From positions 126,485 through 183,364 of the forward strand of contig NZ_GG770560.1 in assembly GCF_000164135.1 (NCBI RefSeq): 56,880 nucleotides of DNA. Reading direction: 5' to 3'. Source of the DNA: Mycobacterium parascrofulaceum ATCC BAA-614. GTDB lineage: Bacteria; Actinomycetota; Actinomycetes; Mycobacteriales; Mycobacteriaceae. The translations under genes were made by a program, and so were the position numbers. Positions 1 through 9,132 of the stretch are shown in pieces (position 1 is the first letter of the stretch; each line of letters opens with the position of its first letter). The notes below the pieces were generated by a model, which saw only the letters and a list, made by a program, of their open reading frames with translations, ran no database searches and had not been told where the DNA came from.

Positions 1-360
1 CCGCGCGTGCCGGGCCGGCACCGCCAGGCGCAGCACATCCGGCCGCGTCCCGGCGTAGCGCGCCGCGACGGCGTCGACCAGCCGGCGGATCTCGGGCGTC
101 AGCACCGGTTCGGCCGACACGACGCGGTCCAGCCAGCCCAGCTTGCCCGGGTGGTCGGTGTCGTTGCGCCGCTCCAGCAGGAACGCATCGACCAGCCGGC
201 CGTGGAATCGGATCCGCACCCGGACCCCCGGCTGGGCGTCGTCGGACTGCTCGGCCGACACCAGGTAGTCGAACTCGCGGTCCAGGTGCGGCACCGAGAG
301 CATCGGCAACACCCTGGCGATGGGTTCGACCTGAACGGGCGTGCGCGCGGCGGCGGTCAC
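1..360 (-). CDS. priA: PriA primosomal replication-restart protein, N-terminal part (cut by window edge)
   Basis: This is the first 120 codons of a reverse-strand gene that runs off the left edge. Translation from GTG at 358-360 gives the mycobacterial PriA N-terminus, with the stretch ARVLPMLSVPHLDREFDYLV followed by a VRVRIRFHGRLVDAFLLE-like segment. This is the 3'-DNA-binding domain that recognises stalled-fork ends; the helicase domain lies outside. The reading frame upstream is closed by the stop of the preceding gene at 424-426, and no other start codon lies between, so GTG 360 is the only start. In Mtb, Rv1402 (priA) likewise follows Rv1401. Mycobacterial PriA is often reported to lack helicase activity, which cannot be judged from this fragment. 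Confidence 0.9.
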   Translation of the reverse strand, partial: MTAAARTPVQVEPIARVLPMLSVPHLDREFDYLVSAEQSDDAQPGVRVRIRFHGRLVDAFLLERRNDTDHPGKLGWLDRVVSAEPVLTPEIRRLVDAVAARYAGTRPDVLRLAVPARHAR

Positions 361-423
361 ATCAGCCCCGGGGCCCGTAATGGGTTGCTGCTCAATGTCT
401 TTACGTCCGCTTTCGAACGGCGG

Positions 424-1158
424 TCAGCTTTCGGCGGGGCCCGGGGCGCCGGCGTCGACCGGTGCCTCACGGCCGAAGAAGAACCCGGCCGTCATCAGGA
501 CCAGTGCCGCGGCGTACGACCACCAGATCGGCACCGCCAGCGCCTCGTTGCCCAGGATGAAGCGGCCGATGGCGATCAGCGAATCGGATGCCGCGAAACA
601 CACCGCCCCCACCGCCGTCCAGATCGTCGGTAGCTGCGCCACCAGTGCGGCGCACACCATCGCGGTCAGCACCACGATGTAAAACGTCACCGGCAGCGTC
701 AGCTTGCCCAGGCGCGGCCAGAACCACGCCAGCAACCCCGCGGTGGCGAGGCACATGGCGACCACGGCGGCGATGCGCGGCTTCGGGGGGCGCCTGGCGG
801 CCAGGGGCACCAGCGCACCCAGGAAACACAAGTGCGCCAACAGGAATGCGGCCAGTCCCACCACGAAAGACTGCGTCCACCAGGGGATCGCCAGCGCCCA
901 GTCGCCGGTGGCCGAGAGCAGCAGCGCCGGCATCAGCCACCGCCGCTCGCGGACGACCGCGTGGCCCGCGGCGGCGGCCGTCAACAGCAACGCCATCGAC
1001 GCCTTGAACAGCGGCTGCAGCACCCAGTGCCCGGTCAGCTCGGTCCCCGGCGGCGAGCCCAGCGCCAGCACGGTCAGGTAGACGCCGTAAGCCAGGGCCG
1101 CCCAGCCGGCGACCACCCAGCCGCCGAACACCAGCCGCGGTGCGTACGGTACGTCCAT
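424..1158 (-). CDS. YhhN-family integral membrane protein (Rv1401-like)
   Basis: The protein has 244 residues and is almost entirely hydrophobic, with about seven to eight predicted membrane helices starting near residue 10. It matches the position of Mtb Rv1401 and the general look of the YhhN family, whose animal members (TMEM86) hydrolyse lysoplasmalogens; that activity is not established here. The ATG at 1158-1156 is chosen because the longer in-frame extension is Arg/Ser-rich, non-hydrophobic and antisense to lipI. This start shares a CATG with the divergent lipI start. priA follows in the same direction after 63 bp, so the two may be co-transcribed. Confidence 0.75.
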   Translation of the reverse strand: MDVPYAPRLVFGGWVVAGWAALAYGVYLTVLALGSPPGTELTGHWVLQPLFKASMALLLTAAAAGHAVVRERRWLMPALLLSATGDWALAIPWWTQSFVVGLAAFLLAHLCFLGALVPLAARRPPKPRIAAVVAMCLATAGLLAWFWPRLGKLTLPVTFYIVVLTAMVCAALVAQLPTIWTAVGAVCFAASDSLIAIGRFILGNEALAVPIWWSYAAALVLMTAGFFFGREAPVDAGAPGPAES

Positions 1159-2131
1159 GCCCAGCTTGGACAACACCGCCGACGAAAAGCCCGCTATCGA
1201 CCCCATCCTGCAGAAGGTACTGGATGCGGTTCCCTTCCGGCTATCCACCGAGGACGGCGTCGATGCGGCGCGGCAGCGGTTTCGCGACCTCCCCCGCCGG
1301 CCGCTGCATCCCGAGCTGCGCGTCGAGGACCGGGCCATCCCCGGCCCGGCGGGGTCGATCGCCGTCCGGATCTATTGGCCGCCAATCGATTCCGGGACCA
1401 GCACGGGCAGCACCGCGCCACCAGTCGTGCTGTATTTCCACGGCGGCGGCTTCGTGGTGGGCGACCTCGACAGCTACGACGGCACCGCGCGCCAGCACGC
1501 GGCGGGCGCCGACGCCATCGTGGTGTCCGTCGACTACCGGCTGGCGCCGGAGCACCCCTACCCCGCCGCCGTCGAAGACGCTTGGGCCGCAACGCTTTGG
1601 GTCGCAGGGCACGCCGCCGAACTGGGCGGTGACCCGAACCGGCTGGGCGTGGCCGGGGATTCGGCCGGCGGAACGATCAGCGCCGTGATGGCGCAGCGGG
1701 CACGCGACAACGGTGCGCCGCCGATCGCGTTCCAGCTGTTGTGGTATCCGTCGACGATGTGGGACGCGTCGCTGCCGTCCTTCACCGAAAACGCCGACGC
1801 GCCGATCCTCGACGTCAAGGCCGTCGCCGAGTTCTCCCGTTGGTACGCGGGCGAAGTCGACTTGTCCGCACCGCCGCCGGGCATGGCGCCGGGGCGGGCG
1901 CACGACGTGTCCGGCCTGCCGCCGGCCTACATCGCCGTCGCGGGCTACGACCCGCTGCGCGACGACGGAATCCGGTACGGCGAACGGCTGGCCGACGCCG
2001 GTGTGACCGTCGAGGTGCACAACGCCGAGACCCTGGTGCACGGCTACCTGGGCTACGCCGCCGCGGTGCCCGCGGCCACCGCGGCGATGCAGCGCGGGCT
2101 GACGGCCCTGCGAACCGGCCTGCGCGGGTGA
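1157..2131 (+). CDS. lipI: LipI-like esterase/lipase of the hormone-sensitive lipase (HSL) family
   Basis: A 324-residue alpha/beta hydrolase that closely matches Mtb Rv1400c (LipI), including its N-terminus [16 protein letters not shown]. The oxyanion-hole motif HGGGF is at 95-99, the nucleophile is Ser169 in GDSAGG, and the triad is completed by Asp265 (YDPLRDD) and His295 (LVHGY). No signal peptide is visible, so it is probably cytosolic or membrane-associated. Family members hydrolyse short- to medium-chain esters. It is followed after 22 bp by lipH and then a Baeyer-Villiger-type monooxygenase, which suggests a three-gene operon. Confidence 0.92.
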   Translation: MPSLDNTADEKPAIDPILQKVLDAVPFRLSTEDGVDAARQRFRDLPRRPLHPELRVEDRAIPGPAGSIAVRIYWPPIDSGTSTGSTAPPVVLYFHGGGFVVGDLDSYDGTARQHAAGADAIVVSVDYRLAPEHPYPAAVEDAWAATLWVAGHAAELGGDPNRLGVAGDSAGGTISAVMAQRARDNGAPPIAFQLLWYPSTMWDASLPSFTENADAPILDVKAVAEFSRWYAGEVDLSAPPPGMAPGRAHDVSGLPPAYIAVAGYDPLRDDGIRYGERLADAGVTVEVHNAETLVHGYLGYAAAVPAATAAMQRGLTALRTGLRG

Positions 2132-2153
2132 ACCCGGAGCGTACGGTGAATCC

Positions 2154-3119
2154 ATGACGGAGCCCACCTTCGCCCGACCGGGCATCGACCCGACGTTCAA
2201 GGCGTTGCTCGACGCCTTCCCGATGACCTTCAGCGCAGCCGACGGCGTGGAGGTCGCGCGCAAGCGGCTGCGACTGCTCCAGGTGCCCCCCGAAATGCTG
2301 CCGGACCTGCGGATCGAGGACCGCACGATCGGTCACGGGGCACTCACCGACATTCCCGTGCGCATCTACTGGCCGCCCCTGGAACCGGAGGAGGCGTTGC
2401 CCGTCGTCGTCTTCTACCACGGCGGCGGGTTCTGCCTCGGCGGCCTGGACACCCACGACCCGCTGGCGCGCGCGCACGCCGTCGGCGCCGAGGCCATCGT
2501 GGTGTCCGTCGACTACCGGCTCGCCCCCGAGCATCCGTTCCCGGCCGGGGTCGACGACGCCTGGGCGGCGTTGCAGTGGGTGGCCGCGAACGCCGCCGAG
2601 CTCGGCGGTGACCCGGGCCGGATCGCCGTCGCGGGCGACTCGGCGGGCGGCAACCTGGCCGCCGTGATGGCGCACCTGGCCAGCGCGAACGCCGGCCCCG
2701 ACCTCAGCTTCCAGCTGCTGTGGTACCCGGTCGTCACCGCCGACCTGTCGCTGCCGTCGTTCACCGAGAACGCCAGCGCCCCCATCCTGGACCGTGACGT
2801 GATCGACGCCTTCCTGTCCTGGTATCTGCCCGACATCGACATCAGCGACCCCGGGGCGCTGCCCGTCACCCTCGCCCCGGCGAACGCGACGGACCTGTCC
2901 GGCCTGCCGCCCGCGTACATCGGGACCGCCGAACACGATCCGCTGCGCGACGACGGGGCGCGTTACGCCGAACTGCTGGCCGCCGCCGGCGTGCCCGCGG
3001 AATTGAGCAACGAGCCCGACCTGGTGCACGGCTACGCCAGCTTCGCCCTGGTGATTCCCGCGGCCGGTGCCGCCACCGACCGCGGGCTGGCCGCGCTGAA
3101 GAAGGCCCTGCACCCGTAG
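2154..3119 (+). CDS. lipH: LipH-like esterase/lipase of the HSL family
   Basis: A 321-residue paralog of the preceding gene and ortholog of Mtb Rv1399c (LipH). The HGGGF oxyanion motif starts at His89. The catalytic residues are Ser163 (GDSAGG), Asp262 (EHDPLRDDG) and His292 (LVHGY). The two adjacent esterases differ mainly in the N-terminal cap and around the substrate pocket, so they probably split substrate chain length or shape. ATG 2154 lies 22 bp after lipI. The downstream monooxygenase starts 9 bp after the stop, consistent with translation from one transcript. Confidence 0.93.
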   Translation: MTEPTFARPGIDPTFKALLDAFPMTFSAADGVEVARKRLRLLQVPPEMLPDLRIEDRTIGHGALTDIPVRIYWPPLEPEEALPVVVFYHGGGFCLGGLDTHDPLARAHAVGAEAIVVSVDYRLAPEHPFPAGVDDAWAALQWVAANAAELGGDPGRIAVAGDSAGGNLAAVMAHLASANAGPDLSFQLLWYPVVTADLSLPSFTENASAPILDRDVIDAFLSWYLPDIDISDPGALPVTLAPANATDLSGLPPAYIGTAEHDPLRDDGARYAELLAAAGVPAELSNEPDLVHGYASFALVIPAAGAATDRGLAALKKALHP

Positions 3120-3128
3120 GCGGCACCG

Positions 3129-4613
3129 ATGACCGAGACCCCCGACTTTCACACGCTGATCGTGGGCGCCGGCTTCTCCGGCATCGGCGCCGCCATCAAG
3201 CTGGACGACGCCGGCCTGCCCGACTATCTGGTCGTCGAGGCCGGCGACGGGGTCGGCGGGACGTGGCACTGGAACACCTATCCCGGTATCGCCGTGGACA
3301 TCCCGTCGTTCTCCTACCAGTTCTCCTTCGAGCAGAGCCCGGACTGGTCGCGCACCTACGCGCGGGGGCGCGAGCTCAAGGCGTACGCCGAACACTGCGT
3401 CGACAAATACGGCATCCGATCGCGAATCCGGTTGAACACCAAGGTGCAAGCCGCCGAGTTCGACGACGAGCAGTCCCTGTGGCGGGTGCAGACCGACCCG
3501 GGCGGCACGGTGACCGCCCGGTTCCTGATCAGCGCCTGCGGGGTGCTCACGGTGCCCAACCAGCCCGACATCGACGGCGTGGACACGTTCGGCGGCGTGA
3601 CGATGCACACCGCGCGCTGGGACCACGACCAGGACCTGAGCGGCAAGCGCGTCGCAATCATCGGCACCGGCGCCTCGGCCGTCCAGGTCATCCCCGAAAT
3701 CGCGCCGATCGTCAAGCAGCTCACGGTCTTTCAGCGCACGCCGATCTGGTGCTTCCCCAAGCTCGACGTCGCGTTGCCCGCGCCGGCCCGCTGGGCGATG
3801 CGCATTCCCGGCGGCAAGGTCCTGCAGCGGCTACTGAGCCAGGCGTTCGTCGAGGTCACCTTCCCCATCTCGGCGCACTACTTCACGGTCCTGCCGCTGG
3901 CCAAGCGGATGGAGTCGGCGGGACTGGCCTATCTGCGCAAGCAGGTTCACGACCCGGCGGTGCGCGACCAACTCACCCCGCGCTACGGGGTCGGCTGCAA
4001 GCGACCCGGATTCCACAACGAGTACCTGGCCACCTTCAACCGCGACAACGTGCGGCTGGTCACCGAGCCGATCGACAAGGTCACGCGAACGGCGGTGGCC
4101 ACCACCGACGGCGAAAGCCACGAGATAGACGTGCTGATCCTGGCCACCGGATTCAAGGTGATGGACCCCGACGACGTCCCGACGTTCGCGGTCACCGGAA
4201 GCGGCGGCAAATCCCTGAGCCGGTTCTGGGACGAACACCGGCTGCAGGCCTACGAGGGCGTCAGCGTGCCCGATTTTCCCAACCTGTTCACCGTGTTCGG
4301 GCCGTACGGCTATGTCGGCTCGTCGTATTTCGCGCTCATCGAGACGCAGACCCACCACATCGTGCGGTGCCTGAAACGGGCCCGGCGCGAGGGCGCGACG
4401 CGCGTCGAGGTCACCGAGGAAGCCAACGGCCGGTACTTCGCGGAGATGATGCGCCGGCGGCACCGGCAGATCTTCTGGCAGGACAGCTGCCGACTGGCGA
4501 ACAGTTACTACTTCGACAAGAACGGCGACGTGCCGCTGCGCCCCACCACCACGGTGGAGGCCTACTGGCGCAGCCGGCGGTTCGACCTCGACGACTACAC
4601 GTTCACCGGCTGA
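3129..4613 (+). CDS. Flavin-dependent Baeyer-Villiger-type monooxygenase (Rv1393c-like)
   Basis: A 494-residue FAD/NADPH enzyme. The N-terminal Rossmann motif GAGFSGIGAAIKL lies at about 13-25, and GTGASAVQ forms the second, NADPH-binding Rossmann motif near 180. Between them FGGVTMHTARWD fits the Baeyer-Villiger fingerprint FxGxxxHxxxW exactly. Such enzymes insert one oxygen next to a ketone to give an ester or lactone. The length and ending match Mtb Rv1393c. In Mtb this gene is separated from lipH by cyp132, a regulator, a PE_PGRS gene and vapBC10; here it is contiguous with lipI-lipH. The substrate is unknown; S-oxidation, as in EthA, is an alternative role. Confidence 0.88.
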   Translation: MTETPDFHTLIVGAGFSGIGAAIKLDDAGLPDYLVVEAGDGVGGTWHWNTYPGIAVDIPSFSYQFSFEQSPDWSRTYARGRELKAYAEHCVDKYGIRSRIRLNTKVQAAEFDDEQSLWRVQTDPGGTVTARFLISACGVLTVPNQPDIDGVDTFGGVTMHTARWDHDQDLSGKRVAIIGTGASAVQVIPEIAPIVKQLTVFQRTPIWCFPKLDVALPAPARWAMRIPGGKVLQRLLSQAFVEVTFPISAHYFTVLPLAKRMESAGLAYLRKQVHDPAVRDQLTPRYGVGCKRPGFHNEYLATFNRDNVRLVTEPIDKVTRTAVATTDGESHEIDVLILATGFKVMDPDDVPTFAVTGSGGKSLSRFWDEHRLQAYEGVSVPDFPNLFTVFGPYGYVGSSYFALIETQTHHIVRCLKRARREGATRVEVTEEANGRYFAEMMRRRHRQIFWQDSCRLANSYYFDKNGDVPLRPTTTVEAYWRSRRFDLDDYTFTG

Positions 4614-4640
4614 CGCCGGTGCCGCGAGCAGACGAGGAAC

Positions 4641-5852
4641 CTAGACGGCGCGCTTGAGCTCGTCGACCTTGTTGAGCTGCTCCCACGGCAGTTCGATGTC
4701 GGTGCGGCCGAAGTGGCCGTAAGCGGCGGTCTGCGCGTAGATCGGGCGCAACAGGTCCAGGTCGCGGATGATGGCGCCGGGCCGCAGGTCGAACACCTCG
4801 GGGACGATCTTCTCGATCTTGACCGGGTCGACCGTGGCGGTGCCGAAGGTCTCGACGAAGAGGCCGACCGGGGCGGCCTTGCCGATGGCGTAGGCCACCT
4901 GCACCTCGACCCGCTCCGCCAGCCCGGCGGCCACGATGTTCTTCGCCACCCAGCGCATCGCGTACGCCGCGGAACGGTCCACCTTGGACGGGTCCTTGCC
5001 GGAGAAGGCGCCGCCGCCGTGGCGGGCCCAGCCCCCGTAGGTGTCGACGATGATCTTGCGCCCGGTCAGCCCGGCGTCGCCCATCGGGCCGCCGACGACG
5101 AACTTGCCGGTCGGGTTGAAAAGCAACCGCGTCGACGAGGTGTCCAGCGTGTCGTGCGCGAGGTCGTCGAGCACGGTGTTGACCACCTTCTCCCGAAGGT
5201 CGGGGGTCAGCGTCCGCTCCAGGTCGATATCGGCCGCGTGCTGGGTGGAGATCACCACGGTGTCCAGCCGCACCGGGACGTTGTCCTCGTATTCGATGGT
5301 GACCTGCGTCTTGCCGTCCGGGCGCAGATACGGCAGCACGCCGTTCTTGCGGACCTCGGTCAGCCGCCGGGACAGGCGGTGGGCCAGCGCGATCGGCAGC
5401 GGCATCAGCTCGGGGGTGTCGGCGATCGCGTAGCCGAACATCAGGCCCTGGTCGCCGGCGCCCTGGGAGTCCAGCGGGTCCGCCGCGCCCTCGACGCGCG
5501 TCTCGTGGGCGGTGTCGACGCCCTGGGCGATGTCGGGCGACTGGGCGCCGATGCCGATGTTCACGCCGCACGACGCCCCGTCGAAGCCCTTGTCCGACGA
5601 GTCGTAGCCGATCTCGAGGATGCGCGCCCGGACGGTGTTGGTGATGTCGGCGAACGCTTCCTTGGCCGTCGTCGTCACCTCGCCGACGACGTGCACCTGA
5701 CCGGTGGTGACCAGCGTCTCCACCGCGACACGTGAGCGGGGGTCCTGCGCCAGCAGGGCGTCGAGGACCGAGTCGCTGATCGCGTCACAGATCTTGTCGG
5801 GATGTCCCTCAGTCACCGACTCACTGGTAAACAGGCGACCCTTTTCGCTCAC
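4641..5852 (-). CDS. metK: S-adenosylmethionine synthetase
   Basis: A 403-residue MetK that makes S-adenosylmethionine from methionine and ATP. It contains [12 protein letters not shown] near the N-terminus (ATP/Mg binding), the [12 protein letters not shown] signature near 130 and the glycine-rich [15 protein letters not shown] loop near 270. The start is GTG at 5852, preceded by a GGAAGGA ribosome-binding site. It is the last gene of the reverse group mihF-gmk-rpoZ-coaBC-metK, with a 97-bp gap after coaBC that contains a possible separate promoter. It converges on the monooxygenase gene with only 27 bp between stops. Confidence 0.97.
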   Translation of the reverse strand: MSEKGRLFTSESVTEGHPDKICDAISDSVLDALLAQDPRSRVAVETLVTTGQVHVVGEVTTTAKEAFADITNTVRARILEIGYDSSDKGFDGASCGVNIGIGAQSPDIAQGVDTAHETRVEGAADPLDSQGAGDQGLMFGYAIADTPELMPLPIALAHRLSRRLTEVRKNGVLPYLRPDGKTQVTIEYEDNVPVRLDTVVISTQHAADIDLERTLTPDLREKVVNTVLDDLAHDTLDTSSTRLLFNPTGKFVVGGPMGDAGLTGRKIIVDTYGGWARHGGGAFSGKDPSKVDRSAAYAMRWVAKNIVAAGLAERVEVQVAYAIGKAAPVGLFVETFGTATVDPVKIEKIVPEVFDLRPGAIIRDLDLLRPIYAQTAAYGHFGRTDIELPWEQLNKVDELKRAV

Positions 5853-5885
5853 AGTCTCAATCCTTCCAAATAATTAGTTAACCGA

Positions 5886-5891
5886 ATCATA
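5886..5891 (-). promoter_or_regulatory. Possible -10 element for metK
   Basis: Within the coaBC-metK gap lies the most AT-rich block nearby. On the reverse strand it reads TATGAT, a good SigA-type -10, about 34 bp upstream of the GTG start. No convincing -35 is seen, which is common for mycobacterial promoters. A nearby TTAACTAATTA stretch is an alternative -10 region. Confidence 0.35.
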
Positions 5892-5949
5892 TCGGCTGGC
5901 ATCGGGCCGGCCGGCCCCTGGCCTCGCGCCGCAGGAAAGCCGAACCGGA

Positions 5950-7212
5950 TTACCCGCCGCCGTGCAGGAACGTGGCGATCGCATCCACGATACGACTGGC
6001 CATCAACGTCTTGGAGCCATGCTGCAGCGCGGACTCGGTGCCGTCGGACGCGAGCAGCCACCCGTCGTTGCTGTCCACCTCGAACGCCCGGCCGTCCCCC
6101 ACCGCGTTGACCACCAACAGGTCGCAGCCCTTGCGGCGCAGCTTGGCGCGGGCGTGAAACAGCACATCGCCGTTGGCGTCGCCGGTTTCCGCGGCGAACC
6201 CGACGATGGCCCGCATGTTGGGCAGCTCGCCGTTGGCGCGGGCCCGCACCGCGCCGGCCAGCACGTCGTCGTTGCGGACCAGCTCGATCAGTGGCGCCGC
6301 CTCTTGATCGTTGGGACCCTTTTTGATCTTGGCGGCGGAGACCTGCGCCGGACGGAAGTCGGCGACGGCCGCGGCCATCACCAGCACGTCGGCCGCGGGT
6401 GCGTGCTTGGCGACCGCGTCGCCGAGCTGCTGCGCGGAGCTGACGTGGACCACCTCGACGCCGGCGGGGTCGATGAGCCCGGCGGTATGCCCGGCGATCA
6501 GCGTGACCTCGGCGCCGCGCTGGGCCGCGACGCGGGCCACCGCATAACCCTGCTTGCCCGAGCTGCGGTTGCCGATGAAGCGCACCGGGTCGATCGGCTC
6601 GCGGGTGCCGCCGGCGGTCACCAGCACCTTGCAGCCGGCGAGGTCGTACGGGAGCGCATCGTGGCGTTCCAGCAGCAGCTGGGCCAGCGTGGTGATCTCC
6701 TCCGCCTCGGGCAGCCGGCCCGACCCGCTGTCGGTGCCGGTGAGCCGGCCGAACGCCGGTTCCAGCACCACCGCCCCGCGGCGCCGCAGCGTCGCCACGT
6801 TGTCGACGGTGGCCGGGTGCAGCCACATCTCGGTGTGCATCGCGGGCGCGAACAGCACCGGGCACCGCGCCGTGAGCAAAGTGGCGGTCAGCAGGTCGTC
6901 GGCGCGGCCGTGCACCGCGCGGGCCAGCAGGTCCGCGGTGGCCGGCGCCACCACCACCAGGTCGGCCCGCTGGCCGAGCTGGACGTGCGGCACCTCCGGG
7001 ACGTTGTCGAAGACCCCGGTGTGCACCGGCTGGCCGGAGAGCGCCTCGAACGTGGCGGCGCCGACGAACCGCAGCGCGGACTCGGTGGGGATGACACGGA
7101 CGAGATGACCCGCCTCGGAGAGCTGGCGGACGACCGTGCACGCCTTGTAGGCGGCGATGCCACCGGAGACGCCGACTATGACCCTTTTCGCGACCCGATT
7201 ACGGTCGTCCAC
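5950..7212 (-). CDS. coaBC: Bifunctional phosphopantothenoylcysteine decarboxylase/synthetase
   Basis: A 420-residue fused coenzyme A biosynthesis enzyme. The N-terminal CoaC half (about 1-190) has the flavoprotein start VIVGVSGGIAAYKA and the decarboxylase motif PAMHTEMW. The C-terminal CoaB half begins near KVLVTAGGTREPIDPVRFI and carries the GNRSSGKQGYA and DFRPAQ motifs. It condenses 4'-phosphopantothenate with cysteine and decarboxylates the product. It starts at GTG 7212, 21 bp after rpoZ, so it is almost certainly in the same transcript. It corresponds to Mtb Rv1391. Confidence 0.96.
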   Translation of the reverse strand: MDDRNRVAKRVIVGVSGGIAAYKACTVVRQLSEAGHLVRVIPTESALRFVGAATFEALSGQPVHTGVFDNVPEVPHVQLGQRADLVVVAPATADLLARAVHGRADDLLTATLLTARCPVLFAPAMHTEMWLHPATVDNVATLRRRGAVVLEPAFGRLTGTDSGSGRLPEAEEITTLAQLLLERHDALPYDLAGCKVLVTAGGTREPIDPVRFIGNRSSGKQGYAVARVAAQRGAEVTLIAGHTAGLIDPAGVEVVHVSSAQQLGDAVAKHAPAADVLVMAAAVADFRPAQVSAAKIKKGPNDQEAAPLIELVRNDDVLAGAVRARANGELPNMRAIVGFAAETGDANGDVLFHARAKLRRKGCDLLVVNAVGDGRAFEVDSNDGWLLASDGTESALQHGSKTLMASRIVDAIATFLHGGG

Positions 7213-7233
7213 AGCGCGCCCGGCCCTGCCCTG

Positions 7234-7560
<327 letters not shown>

Positions 7561-7635
7561 TTAGGTCAAACTCCTCAACGTGTGAAGGCGGTCAGAGCCC
7601 CGAAACGGATTGGCTACCGCTCACAATTCGAATGC

Positions 7636-8304
7636 TCAATCTCGATCGGATTTGGTCTGGCCGGTCTGGCCAGGCGGGTCATGCGGACTCGGCGCAGTTC
7701 CTAGCAGCAAGGATACCAATTCGGCGCACGCAGACTCCAATTGACGGTTGACCACGACCTCGTCGAAGTCGTCCTGCGCCGCCATCTCGACGCGGGCGGT
7801 TTCGAGGCGTCGCTGCATGGCCTCCGGCGTTTCGGTGCCGCGGCCGACGAGCCTGGCCTCCAGGTCCTGCCAACTGGGCGGCGCGAGGAACACCGTGACG
7901 ACCTCGGGCATGGCCCTCTTGACCGCCCTGGCGCCCGCCAGGTCGACCTCGATGAGCACCGGAATCCCGGCGGCGGTGGCGGTCCGCACCGGCTCGGCCA
8001 GGGTGCCCGACCGGTGCAGTCCGCCGTGGATCTCGGCCCACTCCAGCAGGGCGCCGTCGTCGATCAACTCCTGGAAGCGGGCCGGGGTGACGAAGTGGTA
8101 ATCGACGCCGTCGACCTCACCCGGCCGCGGCGCGCGCGTCGTGGCCGAGACGGAAAAGTGCAGGTCCGGGATCCGCTCGCGCAGACACCGGACCACCGTC
8201 GACTTGCCGACCGCGGAGGGACCGGACAGCACGACCACACGCCCCTTACCTGGTGGTGCGGGACGCGTGCCGTGCTCGACGTCCGGTCCCCCGCTTGCGC
8301 TCAC
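7636..8304 (-). CDS. gmk: Guanylate kinase
   Basis: A 222-residue GMP kinase with the P-loop GPSAVGKST near residue 27, followed by the GMP-binding region [18 protein letters not shown] and YHFV. It phosphorylates GMP to GDP. The N-terminal 20 residues before [10 protein letters not shown] are variable, as in Mtb Rv1389, so the exact start is less certain than the gene. The C-terminus is longer and hydrophilic compared with Mtb. It lies 49 bp after mihF. Confidence 0.95.
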   Translation of the reverse strand: MSASGGPDVEHGTRPAPPGKGRVVVLSGPSAVGKSTVVRCLRERIPDLHFSVSATTRAPRPGEVDGVDYHFVTPARFQELIDDGALLEWAEIHGGLHRSGTLAEPVRTATAAGIPVLIEVDLAGARAVKRAMPEVVTVFLAPPSWQDLEARLVGRGTETPEAMQRRLETARVEMAAQDDFDEVVVNRQLESACAELVSLLLGTAPSPHDPPGQTGQTKSDRD

Positions 8305-8353
8305 TGGCGCTCCTGGGCCGGTGCGCCCATAGCGCGGGTTGGCCGGGGCCGGG

Positions 8354-8668
8354 CTAGGAGCCGAACTTTTCCAGCAGGGCCTTGCGCTGGCGGTCGCCGA
8401 GGCCGCGCAGGCGGCGGGTGGGGGCGATCTCCAGCTCAGTCATGATTTCTTGCGCCTTGACCTTGCCCACCTTGGGCAACGCCTCGAGAAGCGCAGAAAC
8501 CTTCATCTTGCCCAGGACTTCGTCGGTCTCGGCGTCCTTGAGCACCTGGGTGAGGTTGGTGCCGCCGCGCTTCAGCCGGTCCTTGAGCTCTGCTCGCGCT
8601 CGACGTGCGGCAGCAGCCTTCTCCAACGCGGCCGCGCGCTGCTCGTCGGTCAACTGGGGAAGGGCCAC
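8354..8668 (-). CDS. mihF: Mycobacterial integration host factor mIHF
   Basis: A 104-residue nucleoid-associated protein nearly identical to the Mtb mIHF core ([41 protein letters not shown]). It binds and bends DNA and is essential in mycobacteria; mycobacteriophage L5 integration needs it. The GTG at 8668-8666 is the start because GGAGG lies 4 bases upstream and translation then begins VALPQL. The ATG further upstream at 8689 would add seven residues not found in the mature protein. It is the first gene of the mihF-gmk-rpoZ-coaBC-metK run. Confidence 0.96.
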   Translation of the reverse strand: MALPQLTDEQRAAALEKAAAARRARAELKDRLKRGGTNLTQVLKDAETDEVLGKMKVSALLEALPKVGKVKAQEIMTELEIAPTRRLRGLGDRQRKALLEKFGS

Positions 8669-8843
8669 GATTCCTCCGTATCTGATCAATCAATTTCAAT
8701 CGATCTCATTTTGTCTCGCCGGTTCTTCTGCCAGCGGAGACGACCGTACTCAGGCCTCCTGACGAAATCTAACCCGACCCCCTGGTTCGGGGGGCAAAGT
8801 CCCAGCATGCGACGGGAGTTTGGCCCTCGATTGCGCTCCGTCG

Positions 8844-8889
8844 CGCGCCGCCCGCGGCGCCCGCGATCGTCGCCGCCGCGGGCGGCGCG
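8844..8889. repeat. 16-bp perfect inverted repeat with 14-bp spacer
   Basis: The left arm CGCGCCGCCCGCGGCG (8844-8859) and right arm CGCCGCGGGCGGCGCG (8874-8889) are exact reverse complements. The arm shares CGCGCCGCCC with the palindrome 165 bp downstream. It could be a protein-binding site for either divergent gene or an RNA hairpin. Confidence 0.8.
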
Positions 8890-9053
8890 ACACCTTGTCG
8901 GGCTCGAAAATATGGGCTCTGAACTGCGGTTTTATCCCAGCTCGCCGGTGTGGGCGCCGCGGCCGGGATCGCGGTGAAGGGCCGCCCCGGCGGACCGAAA
9001 CTCCTCGTGCGGGGGATCACGCATTTTTCGTCGCGTGTCGCGCGTGTCGCGCC

Positions 9054-9073
9054 CGCGCCGCCCGGGCGGCGCG
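9054..9073. repeat. 20-bp perfect palindrome upstream of the HTH-TOBE gene
   Basis: CGCGCCGCCC at 9054-9063 is followed directly by its exact reverse complement at 9064-9073. It lies 60 bp upstream of the GTG of the HTH-TOBE regulator, a natural position for an autoregulatory operator. It is preceded by short CGCGTGTCG repeats at about 9032-9050. Confidence 0.8.
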
Positions 9074-9132
9074 ATCAGGCGCCGATTGCCGGTACGGCCC
9101 GCGGGCGATCCTTGCCGGGTTACCATCTAGCG

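Larger units (their letters stand above)
8669..9132. other. 464-bp divergent intergenic region between mihF and the HTH-TOBE regulator
   Basis: No gene is supported here. The first 90 bp next to mihF are AT-rich for this genome and probably hold the mihF promoter. The rest is extremely GC-rich and contains two strong inverted repeats (8844-8889 and 9054-9073), listed separately, plus a weaker CCCCC/GGGGG hairpin at 8778-8793. In Mtb this interval carries the PE15/PPE20 gene pair; no remnant of them is seen. Confidence 0.6.

Noticed and set aside
7..633. Plus-strand frame at the left edge
   Set aside because: It is antisense to priA and the YhhN-like gene, both recognisable; no protein-like features.
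8778..8793. CCCCC/GGGGG hairpin as a terminator
   Set aside because: It lies in a divergent promoter region, not at a gene end, and has no T run.
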